Below are positions 57,052 to 64,000 of a DNA stretch of 64,000 nucleotides, in pieces. Both the position numbers and the translations under genes were made by a program. The DNA comes from Microvirga sp. TS319 (GTDB lineage: Bacteria > Pseudomonadota > Alphaproteobacteria > Rhizobiales > Beijerinckiaceae). The DNA is taken from assembly GCF_041276405.1 (NCBI RefSeq), contig NZ_JBGGGT010000002.1:3962501-4026500 (forward strand), given 5' to 3'. The number at the start of each line of letters is the position of its first letter. Position 1 is the stretch's first letter. Under the pieces are notes generated by a model, which did no database searches, was not told where the DNA came from, and saw only the letters and a list, made by a program, of their open reading frames with translations.

Positions 57052-57849
57052 ATGGCCAAGATCGACGTCGTTTCCCACATCCACCGTGACCCGGTTTCGG
57101 AGCACCTCACGATCCGCAGGATCGGCACCTCCGACCTCATGGACGCCTTGAGGCGGGGCGCCGAGGATTTCTGGGCCGCTCCGACCCATCTCTTCTTCAT
57201 CTGCCTTTTATACCCGATCCTCGGCGTGTTCTTCGCGGGCCTCGCCTTCGGCAACAACATGCTGCCGCTTCTCTTCCCGCTCATGTCGGGCTTCGCCCTC
57301 GTGGGGCCGCTCGCGGCCGTGGGCCTCTACGAGATCAGCCGCGAGCGCGAGCGCGGACAGGACGTGTCCGTGAGCAGCGTCTCCAACGTCTTCCGCTCCC
57401 ACTCCATCGGGTCGATCGCGGCGCTCGGCGTTCTGCTGATGGTGATCTTCATCGCCTGGCTCCTGACGGCCCAGGCGCTTTATCAATCGCTGTTCGGCTG
57501 GCATGCCCCGGATTCTCTGAGCGGCTTCCTGCATGAGGTCTTCACCACCCGGGACGGCTGGACCCTCGTCATCGCGGGCAATGCCCTCGGCTTCATCTTC
57601 AGCGCCGTCGTCTTCTCCTTGAGCGTGATCTCCTTCCCGCTCCTGCTCGACCGGGACGTGGGCGCGATCCCTGCGATCCTCACATCCTTCAGGGCGGTGG
57701 CCGCTAATCCCGGTCCCATGATCGTCTGGGCGCTCATCGTTGCCCTGGCGCTCGTCATCGGCTTCATCCCGCTCTTCGTGGGGCTGGCCGTGGTGCTGCC
57801 GATCCTCGGGCACGCGACCTGGCACCTCTATCGCAAGGTGGTGGAATGA
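57052..57849 (+). CDS. DUF2189 integral membrane protein
   Basis: A 265-residue protein with six hydrophobic spans beginning near residue 47 (LFFICLLYPILGVFFAGLAF). The cytosolic N-terminus and the GPLAAVGLYEISRERERG loop after span 2 are the marks of DUF2189. Function is unknown; members are common in alphaproteobacteria and often near respiratory genes. The ATG at 57052 follows AGGAGGG at 57038-57044. It is not evidently linked to mutM or the hydratase gene. Confidence 0.85.
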   Translation: MAKIDVVSHIHRDPVSEHLTIRRIGTSDLMDALRRGAEDFWAAPTHLFFICLLYPILGVFFAGLAFGNNMLPLLFPLMSGFALVGPLAAVGLYEISRERERGQDVSVSSVSNVFRSHSIGSIAALGVLLMVIFIAWLLTAQALYQSLFGWHAPDSLSGFLHEVFTTRDGWTLVIAGNALGFIFSAVVFSLSVISFPLLLDRDVGAIPAILTSFRAVAANPGPMIVWALIVALALVIGFIPLFVGLAVVLPILGHATWHLYRKVVE

Positions 57850-57894
57850 CCTGTCCGGGCCGTCACGCCCCTCCGGGTCAACTCGCTCCCTCCC

Positions 57895-57930
57895 GTCATC
57901 CCCGTCCCCGGACGTGATCCGGGGATCGCG
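57895..57930. repeat. Intergenic repeat, family B (copy 5)
   Basis: CCCCGGA (57906-57912) and TCCGGGG (57918-57924), preceded by gtcatccccgt. It is the same 7-bp hairpin as at 8.6 and 33.9 kb, lying between the DUF2189 gene and the hydratase gene. Confidence 0.75.
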
Positions 57931-57994
57931 ATAGGGACTTGCCGAGCCCCGCCGCCTCCCGTAACCCAGGGACGCAACAGCGGAGATTCCGGCC

Positions 57995-58768
57995 ATGGCC
58001 TATGAAACGATCATCGTCGAGACGCGCGGCAAGGTGGGACTCATCACCCTCAACCGCCCCCAGGCTCTCAACGCCCTCAATTCGGCGCTCCTGAACGAGG
58101 TGAACCAGGCCCTCGACACCTTCGAGGCCGATCCGGCGGTCGGCTGCATCGTGGTCACCGGGTCCGAAAAGGCTTTCGCCGCGGGAGCCGACATCAAGGA
58201 GATGGCCTCGCTCGCCTATCCGCAGATCTATCTCGACAACCAGTTCTCCGGCTGGGAGAAGGTGGCGGGCCGCCGCAAGCCGATGATCGCCGCGGTCGCG
58301 GGCTTTGCGCTCGGCGGCGGCTGCGAATTCGCCATGATGTGCGATTTCATCATCGCGGCCGACAACGCCAAGTTCGGCCAGCCCGAGATCAAGCTGGGCG
58401 TCATGCCCGGCATGGGCGGCACGCAGCGCCTCACCCGCCTCGTCGGCCGGGCCAAGGCCATGGAGATGTGCCTGACGGGAAGGATGATGGGCGCGGAAGA
58501 GGCCGAGCGCTCCGGCCTCGTCGCCCGCGTGGTGCCCCTCGCGGACCTCATCTCCGAGACCATGAAGACGGCGGAGACCATCGCGGCCATGTCGCTGCCC
58601 ATCGCCATGATGACGAAGGAAACCATCAACCGGGCCGATGAGGTGTCCTTGTCCGAGGGCATCCGTTTCGAGCGGCGGGTGTTCCACGCCATGTTCGCCA
58701 CCGCCGACCAGAAGGAAGGCATGGCCGCCTTCGTGGACAAGCGCGCCGCCGAATTCAAAGATCAGTAA
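57995..58768 (+). CDS. Enoyl-CoA hydratase
   Basis: A 257-residue crotonase-fold enzyme. The oxyanion-hole loops are [11 protein letters not shown] near 65 and [14 protein letters not shown] near 105. The two catalytic glutamates are in GGGCEFAM and GQPEIKLG, so hydratase activity is expected. The close match to mitochondrial short-chain ECHS1-type sequences ([17 protein letters not shown]) suggests straight short-chain enoyl-CoA in beta-oxidation. The TSUP gene begins 2 bases after its stop. Confidence 0.9.
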   Translation: MAYETIIVETRGKVGLITLNRPQALNALNSALLNEVNQALDTFEADPAVGCIVVTGSEKAFAAGADIKEMASLAYPQIYLDNQFSGWEKVAGRRKPMIAAVAGFALGGGCEFAMMCDFIIAADNAKFGQPEIKLGVMPGMGGTQRLTRLVGRAKAMEMCLTGRMMGAEEAERSGLVARVVPLADLISETMKTAETIAAMSLPIAMMTKETINRADEVSLSEGIRFERRVFHAMFATADQKEGMAAFVDKRAAEFKDQ

Positions 58769-58770
58769 CC

Positions 58771-59586
58771 GTGCCGGATATCGGTTTCGACATGATCGCG
58801 GCTCTCGCCGCGATCTCTTTTTTCGCGGGCTTCGTGGATTCGATCGCGGGCGGCGGCGGGCTTCTCACGGTGCCTGCTCTCCTGCTCGCAGGTCTCAGTC
58901 CGGCGAGCGCCATCGCCACCAACAAGGTGCAGGGCGCCTTCGCGGCGGCATCCGCCACCTACACCTTCGGACGCCGCGAGCTGATCAACTGGCGCAAGGC
59001 CTGGGGCTTCACGGCCGTGGCCTTCGTGAGCGGGGTCGCGGGCGCGCTCTGCGTGCGATTCCTGCCGCAATCCCTTCTGCAGATGCTGATCCCGGTGCTC
59101 CTGATCGCCATCGCGGTCTATTTCGCCCTGTCGCGCAAAGTGAAGGACGAGGACGCCCATGCCCGGATGACGGCGTTCGCCTTCGGCGCCACCGCTCCGG
59201 TCGCCGTCGGCTTCTATGACGGAATCTTCGGACCCGGCGCCGGCTCCTTCTACATGCTCGCCTTCGTGACACTCCTCGGCTACGGGGTGGTTCGGGCGAC
59301 AGCCCATACCAAGCTTCTGAACCTTGCGAGCAACCTGGGCAGCCTTCTTCTCTATGCGGCCACCGGAGCCGTGATCTGGCCGGTAGGCCTCGTCATGGCA
59401 GGAGCCTCGTTTCTCGGGGCGCAGGTGGGCTCGCGGCTCGCCATGCGGCTGGGGAGCCGGATCATCCGTCCGCTGCTGGTCCTGGTCTCGGCCGCCATGG
59501 CGCTGAGGCTCCTCGTCGATCCCGCCAATCCGTGGCGCGTCATCCTGTCGGAAGGAGTGCGCGGAGGCCTCTCGGCGCTTTTTTGA
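58771..59586 (+). CDS. TSUP-family permease (TauE/SafE type)
   Basis: A 271-residue protein with about eight membrane spans in two repeats: ISFFAGFVDSIAGGGGLLTVPALLLAG near the N-terminus and PVAVGFYDGIFGPGAGSFYMLAFV at mid-length (both quoted only as family pattern around GGGG and GPGAGSF). Members export sulfite, sulfoacetate or other anions, or act as thiosulfate permeases; the substrate is unknown. It starts with GTG at 58771, two bases after the hydratase stop, so it is co-transcribed. Confidence 0.86.
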   Translation: MPDIGFDMIAALAAISFFAGFVDSIAGGGGLLTVPALLLAGLSPASAIATNKVQGAFAAASATYTFGRRELINWRKAWGFTAVAFVSGVAGALCVRFLPQSLLQMLIPVLLIAIAVYFALSRKVKDEDAHARMTAFAFGATAPVAVGFYDGIFGPGAGSFYMLAFVTLLGYGVVRATAHTKLLNLASNLGSLLLYAATGAVIWPVGLVMAGASFLGAQVGSRLAMRLGSRIIRPLLVLVSAAMALRLLVDPANPWRVILSEGVRGGLSALF

Positions 59587-59752
59587 GGCGCACAGACCTA
59601 CGGACATTGACGTTCCCGAGGATCACGTCTATAAGCCGCCCCACACGAGCCCGCGCGTCCGCGGGCTCTTCGGTTTCCATTCATCGACCGGTCGCTGACG
59701 GAGCTCCAAGCCGGGCTTGTCGCGTCGGACTTTTAACAAACGAGGATTGGCC

Positions 59753-60019
59753 ATGGCCAACACCGTGTCCGCCAAGAAAATGACCCGCAAGATTGCCAAG
59801 CGCACTGCGGTCAACAAGTCCCGCCGCAGCCGCATGCGGACGTTCGTCCGCAAGGTCGAGGAGGCGATCGCCTCCGGCAACCAGACCGAGGCCTTCGCGG
59901 CCATGCGCGCCGCCGAGCCGGAAATGATGCGCGCCGCCCAGAAGGGCATCGTGCACAAGAACACCGCTTCCCGGAAGGTTTCGCGCCTGACGAGCCGCAT
60001 CAAGGCCCTGAGCGCCTAA
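59753..60019 (+). CDS. rpsT: 30S ribosomal protein S20
   Basis: An 88-residue, Lys/Arg-rich helical protein ([20 protein letters not shown] at the start, [16 protein letters not shown] near the end), of normal S20 length. It binds 16S rRNA early in 30S assembly. The start at 59753 has CGAGGA 8 bases upstream. In many alphaproteobacteria rpsT precedes dnaA, as here. Confidence 0.95.
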   Translation: MANTVSAKKMTRKIAKRTAVNKSRRSRMRTFVRKVEEAIASGNQTEAFAAMRAAEPEMMRAAQKGIVHKNTASRKVSRLTSRIKALSA

Positions 60020-60049
60020 ACCGCTCCCAGGCAGCATCGACGATGTTCG

Positions 60050-60075
60050 AACCCGGCCCAACGGCCGGGTTTTTT
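60050..60075 (+). terminator. Rho-independent terminator of rpsT
   Basis: AACCCGGCC, CAAC, GGCCGGGTT with T's to 60075: a 9-bp stem and a strong U-tract. Confidence 0.92.
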
Positions 60076-60223
60076 GCTGACCACCCGCCCCATGTCTATC
60101 CGGCAGAACTATCCAGCGTAAACCGCCTCCTGCACGCGCCCCTCCCGAACGAGCCGGGCCCGCAAGCGGGAAGGTACTGGTCGCCGCCCCTCCAAACCGC
60201 TCCGCGTCCGTTTCCGGCGATTA

Positions 60224-60300
60224 GAGCATCGGACCCAAACGTAGAATCCACTTGTGGGATTGGATCCGATGCTCGCTTCTAGAGGAGCGCATCGTGCGGA
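60224..60300. repeat. Palindromic intergenic repeat, family A (copy 7)
   Basis: gagcatcggacccaaacg and attggatccgatgctc form the second family A arm pair. It is followed by gcgcatcgtgcgga, the beginning of the first part in reversed order. Confidence 0.72.
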
Positions 60301-60533
60301 CCCCAGCCGAAGCGCGCCCTCCAGGCGGAAGGCCTTGCGATGGAGCAGCTGCGAGCCCCTCCCTTCATTTGCCTCACCTGCCTCACCGTCGAACACCGCC
60401 TCCCCCTCCCCCACGGCGGGAACGGACCCGATGCCTCGAACTTCGCTCGCTCAAGCCGTTGGAAGCCAGCTGTCTCCGTCATGCCGCAAAGGGACAGACC
60501 GAACAGCCCCGATAGCAGCTTTTTGCTCGCCTT

Positions 60534-61215
60534 TTATCCACACGGGAGCTTGACTTTATCATCGGAAAACAGGGTGAGAATCCACAAGGCGCAGATTCAA
60601 AATGCACATGAAATGCCGATGCCGATCAGTAGCTTAGCAGGCAAAGGTTCGCAAAGCATCGGAATCACCCTCCGGGAGGCGCCGAATCGATCCTGAATCA
60701 AGGTTGCGGAAAAAGCTTTTTTCGCGCGTCGAAACAAGCTGGGGCGACACTGTGAATCAGTTGAAGAGTCAGGACTTTATCGCCGCACCCCAAAACCTGT
60801 GGACGGGTCTGTGGAGCCTTTTTGGGCATCTTTGCAGGATGCCTGTTGACTCGACCATGTTGCGCGCCCTCGCCCAGCCTGTATATGGTCATCCTGCTTC
60901 AACGGCTCGCCGTTAAGTCATCCGTTCAAGTCCCAAGCTATAGAACACAATCATGGGGTCAGGGCTTTGTTTCATTCTGACAAGAAGCAGGCGAAAGCAC
61001 GTGCCTTCCTCAGAGGTAGTCTTGATAGAGCTTGAAGGGCTATCCAAGGGGTAGCGTTTTCCGACTGCCTCGACTTTGAAGCGGTTCGATAATCTTTAGT
61101 ACAATTGGGGGCGCCACGTTCTGAACAACCTGTGATTCAGGGCTGCTTTGCTGTTCAGAACGGGTCATGCGTGGGGGTTTTGCTCAATCCGGCAAAGCCT
61201 CGTGGAGGAAATTTG
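60534..61215 (+). promoter_or_regulatory. dnaA upstream control region with DnaA box and GANTC cluster
   Basis: A perfect DnaA box TTATCCACA is at 60534-60542. Further TCCACA cores lie at 60581 and, on the other strand, near 60799 and 60810. GANTC sites begin at 60578, 60594, 60662, 60684, 60695, 60754, 60766, 60848 and 61134, eight of them within 275 bases. AAAAAGCTTTTT at 60710-60721 is an AT-rich palindrome. The region is more AT-rich than its flanks. It is best read as the dnaA promoter region under DnaA and CcrM control; an origin is possible but not shown. The stretch 60301-60533 shows nothing I can name. Confidence 0.6.
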
Positions 61216-62718
61216 ATGTATCGCAGCGAGGACCATCGCGCCTTTGCCGCTGCCAATGAGAGCGGCATGGAAGCTTCTGGCGAGCAAACGGCATCGGATG
61301 TCTGGACGCGGGTCAAGCGCCGCCTGCGTGCCGAGCTGGGTGAGGATATCTTTGCCAGCTGGTTCGGCCGCCTGGAACTGGATACGGTGATGGAAGGCTG
61401 CGCCTATCTGACGGTGCCGACCCGGTTCCTGAAAAGCTGGATCGAGTCCCACTATGCCGACCGGGTGCTGTCGGTGTACCGCTCGGAGACCAAGGATGTG
61501 GAGCGCGTGGTGATCGGCGTGCGCAACACGATCGGCCGCGAGGCATCCGCCCAGCGCCGCCCGGGCGAGGCCCCCCGTCCGAACACGCCTGCCCCCATGC
61601 CGATGACCGTTCAGGCCAACGAACCCAAGACGCCCTCGCTCACTCTTCCCCAGGAGGAGCGGACGGAAAACTCGGATCTCGGCGGCGCGCCGCTCGATCC
61701 GCGCCTGACTTTTGAGAGCTTCATCATCGGCCGCTCCAATGCCCTGGCGCATGCTGCCGCCGACCGGGTCGCCCATGCGGCCAACGGTCAGGTGATCTAC
61801 AACCCGCTTTATCTTCATGCGGGCGTTGGTCTCGGCAAGACCCATTTGCTCCATGCCATCGGCCATCAGATGCGCGGCCAGGGCCGGCGCGTCATCTATC
61901 TCACCGCGGACCGCTTCATGTACGGCTTCGTCGCGTCCCTGAAGGCGCAGACGTCGCTGGCCTTCAAGGAGCGCCTGCGCGGGATCGACCTGCTCATCAT
62001 CGACGACGTGCAGTTCATCCAGGGCAAGCAGATCCAGCAGGAATTCGGCCACACGCTCAACGCCCTCATCGATGCGGGCCGCCAGATCGTGATCGCCGCC
62101 GACCGCCCGCCGGCGGATCTCGAGAACCTGGACGAGCGCGTGCGCTCGCGCCTCGCTGGCGGCCTCGTGGTCGAGGTCACGGCGCTCGACGAAGCCCTTC
62201 GCACCTCGATCCTCTCCACCCGCATCGAGGCCCTCAAAACCATTCACTCCACCTTCGAGGTGGGTCCCAACGTCATCGCCTACGTGGCCCGCTCGATCAC
62301 GGCGAACGGCCGCGATCTCGAAGGTGCGGTGAACCGCCTCCTGGCGCATGCCACGCTCACCGGCTCGGCCATCACCCTCGAGACCGCCGAGACCGCGATC
62401 CGCGATCTCGTGCGCAACCGCGAGCCGAAGCGCGTGAAGATCGAGGACATCCAGAAGCTCGTGGCCTCGCGCTACAACGTCTCCCGCTCGGATATCCTCT
62501 CGGAACGGCGAACCGCCGCCGTAGTGCGGCCACGCCAGATCGCCATGTATCTGTCCAAGGTGCTGACGCTCCGCTCCCTGCCGGAGATCGGCCGCCGCTT
62601 CGGCGGGCGTGATCACACCACCGTGCTCCATGCGGTGCGCAAGATCGAAAAGGCGCTTGGCGAGGATCACGCGCTCTCCGACGAGGTCGAGCTGCTCAAG
62701 CGGATGCTCCAGGAGTAA
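61216..62718 (+). CDS. dnaA: Chromosomal replication initiator DnaA
   Basis: A 500-residue initiator. Domain I is at ~15-100 ([22 protein letters not shown]), with a proline-rich linker to ~165. The AAA+ domain has Walker [16 protein letters not shown] near 203 and Walker [10 protein letters not shown] near 262. Domain IV at the end holds the DNA-binding signature [21 protein letters not shown] at 61204-61208 lies 7 bases before ATG 61216, which decides the start over an upstream in-frame ATG at 61105. Its stop codon lies inside a tandem repeat. Confidence 0.97.
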   Translation: MYRSEDHRAFAAANESGMEASGEQTASDVWTRVKRRLRAELGEDIFASWFGRLELDTVMEGCAYLTVPTRFLKSWIESHYADRVLSVYRSETKDVERVVIGVRNTIGREASAQRRPGEAPRPNTPAPMPMTVQANEPKTPSLTLPQEERTENSDLGGAPLDPRLTFESFIIGRSNALAHAAADRVAHAANGQVIYNPLYLHAGVGLGKTHLLHAIGHQMRGQGRRVIYLTADRFMYGFVASLKAQTSLAFKERLRGIDLLIIDDVQFIQGKQIQQEFGHTLNALIDAGRQIVIAADRPPADLENLDERVRSRLAGGLVVEVTALDEALRTSILSTRIEALKTIHSTFEVGPNVIAYVARSITANGRDLEGAVNRLLAHATLTGSAITLETAETAIRDLVRNREPKRVKIEDIQKLVASRYNVSRSDILSERRTAAVVRPRQIAMYLSKVLTLRSLPEIGRRFGGRDHTTVLHAVRKIEKALGEDHALSDEVELLKRMLQE

Positions 62719-62765
62719 GCCTTTCCGGAGGAGTAAGCCTTTCCGGAGGAATAGGCCCTTCCCGG
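62712..62765 (+). repeat. 18-bp tandem repeat across the dnaA stop codon
   Basis: ggagtaagcctttccgga occurs at 62712-62729 and again at 62730-62747, with a diverged third unit to 62765. The first copy contains the dnaA TAA, so the duplication copied the gene's end into the dnaA-dnaN spacer. Confidence 0.85.
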
Positions 62766-62896
62766 GCGGCGAGAGGCTCATTCGGAACAGTCGAAACCTG
62801 TGGCCTTGCATTCTCGGGCGACAGACGCCAATCTTGCCGCTCCGCTTGTCGCACGGGTGACAGGCCAAGAATTTCACCGACAATAGGTGTCGCTTT

Positions 62897-64000
62897 ATGA
62901 GAGTTACTGTTGAGCGCGCCGCTCTGCTGAAGGCGCTGGGGCACGTGCACCGCGTCGTCGAGCGCCGCAACACCATTCCGATTCTGTCGAACGTCCTCTT
63001 GCGCGCCGAGGATGGCGCCCTGCGCCTGCGCGCAACCGACCTCGACATCGAGGTCACGGAAACGATCCCGGCCGATATCACGGAGGCAGGCTCCACCACG
63101 GTGCCCGCCTACATGATCTACGACATCGTGCGAAAGCTCCCCGACGGCGCCCAGGTCTCCCTCGAGATGACCGCCGACATGGGCCAGATGCAGATCCGCT
63201 CGGGCCGCTCGCGCTTCATGCTGCAGGCGCTTCCCGAGAGCGATTTCCCGGATCTCGCCGCCGGCGACCTTCCGCACCGCTTCACCTTGGCGGCTGCCGA
63301 TCTCAAGCGCCTGATCGAAAAGACCCAGTTCGCGATCTCGACCGAAGAAACGCGCTACTATCTCAACGGCATCTATCTGCACACGCTGGACGTAGGCGGA
63401 TCGCTCGTGATGCGGGCCGTCGCCACCGACGGCCATCGCCTCGCCCGCGTGGAACTGCCCGCGCCTACGGGTTCGGAGGGCATGCCCGGCGTGATCATTC
63501 CACGCAAGGCGGTCGCCGAGATCGTCAAGCTCGTCGAAGACGGTTCGGAGACCATCACGGTGGAGCTGTCCTCGGCGAAGGTCCGCCTGACCTTCGACGG
63601 CGTGGTTTTGACCTCCAAGCTCATCGACGGCACCTTCCCCGATTATCAGCGCGTCATTCCTGCCGGCAACGACAAGGTCCTGGTGGTCGAGCGCGCCGAT
63701 TTCGCCAAGGCCGTCGACCGCGTCTCCACGATCTCCTCGGAGCGTGGGCGCGCCGTGAAGCTGGCGCTCGGCGACGGGCGCCTGACGCTCACCGTCAACA
63801 ATCCGGATTCGGGCAGCGCGACGGAGGAGATCGAGGTCGATTACGATGCTGCTCCCATCGATATCGGTTTCAACGCCAAGTACCTGCTGGACATCACGGC
63901 CCAGCTCGATGGCGACACCGCCCTGTTCAAGCTTGCCGATCCCGGCTCGCCCACCCTCATCCAGGACCGCGAGGGCGCATCCGCCCTCTACGTCCTGATG
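62897..64000 (+). CDS. dnaN: DNA polymerase III beta clamp (3' end outside window)
   Basis: 368 codons from ATG 62897 (MRVTVERAALLKALGHVHRV) to the last base, with no stop; the family length of about 372 means only a few residues are missing. Three clamp domains are visible. The expected internal landmarks ATDLDIEV, TDGHRLARVELP and FNAKYLLDITAQLDGD are present, and the end (SALYVLM) runs towards the usual PMR(V/L) terminus. It encircles DNA as a dimer and tethers the replicase. It follows dnaA by 178 bases, the classic dnaA-dnaN order. Confidence 0.96.
   Translation, partial: MRVTVERAALLKALGHVHRVVERRNTIPILSNVLLRAEDGALRLRATDLDIEVTETIPADITEAGSTTVPAYMIYDIVRKLPDGAQVSLEMTADMGQMQIRSGRSRFMLQALPESDFPDLAAGDLPHRFTLAAADLKRLIEKTQFAISTEETRYYLNGIYLHTLDVGGSLVMRAVATDGHRLARVELPAPTGSEGMPGVIIPRKAVAEIVKLVEDGSETITVELSSAKVRLTFDGVVLTSKLIDGTFPDYQRVIPAGNDKVLVVERADFAKAVDRVSTISSERGRAVKLALGDGRLTLTVNNPDSGSATEEIEVDYDAAPIDIGFNAKYLLDITAQLDGDTALFKLADPGSPTLIQDREGASALYVLM

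Noticed and set aside
60301..60533. Short open frames between rpsT and dnaA
   Set aside because: Low-complexity Pro/Arg/Ser-rich products, overlapping repeat family A and no SD; treated as non-coding.

Overview
This window is a high-GC, gene-dense stretch of an alphaproteobacterial chromosome. Gene content and order point to the Hyphomicrobiales (Rhizobiales). The genus is an inference: Microvirga or a close Methylobacteriaceae/Beijerinckiaceae relative fits best, but nothing here proves it. Nearly everything is chromosomal core. I see no prophage, insertion sequence, CRISPR array, rRNA or tRNA gene, and no obvious defence or secondary-metabolite island.

Layout. 1-5.8 kb: the end of a ROK-family protein, polA, a GNAT acetyltransferase, a GST and a small coiled-coil protein. 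5.8-9.8 kb: a YafJ-like glutamine amidotransferase, an NhaD-type antiporter and an L-2-hydroxyglutarate oxidase-like flavoprotein. 9.8-16 kb: pckA divergent from chvI-chvG-hprK-EIIA-HPr, which joins envelope/acid sensing, gluconeogenesis and the regulatory PTS. 16-29.9 kb: ahcY, divL, a tsaE-amgK fusion, a murU-like gene, addB, addA and trxA. 30-40.5 kb, reverse strand: rpsA, sppA, ihfB, lapA, an ornithine cyclodeaminase-like gene, trpF, trpB, trpA, accD, folC and a VOC protein. This rpsA-to-pckA order is the long block familiar from rhizobial genomes. 40.8-47 kb: a kgtP-like permease, a GST-kappa-like isomerase, an orphan secreted protein, argG, a MOSC protein and a site-2 protease. 47-52 kb: typA, a run of four tiny disordered proteins, cysK and an Rrf2 regulator. 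52-60 kb: dut-coaBC-ubiB-ubiE, mutM, a DUF2189 membrane protein, an enoyl-CoA hydratase, a TSUP permease and rpsT. 60-64 kb: a 1.1-kb regulatory region, dnaA and the start of dnaN.

Cell-cycle logic recurs. DivL has tyrosine in place of the phospho-acceptor histidine, a perfect TTAA-N7-TTAA CtrA-type box lies upstream of it, and the region before dnaA holds nine GANTC (CcrM) sites and a perfect DnaA box. Two further themes are enzymes that lack a textbook residue (AccD zinc ribbon, CoaC cysteine) and two families of intergenic palindromic repeats scattered through the gaps.

I did not find a convincing wholly new system. The best candidates for something undescribed are the four-gene operon of disordered proteins at 49109-50255, the orphan cysteine-containing secreted protein at 43236-43646, and the mosaic palindromic repeat family.
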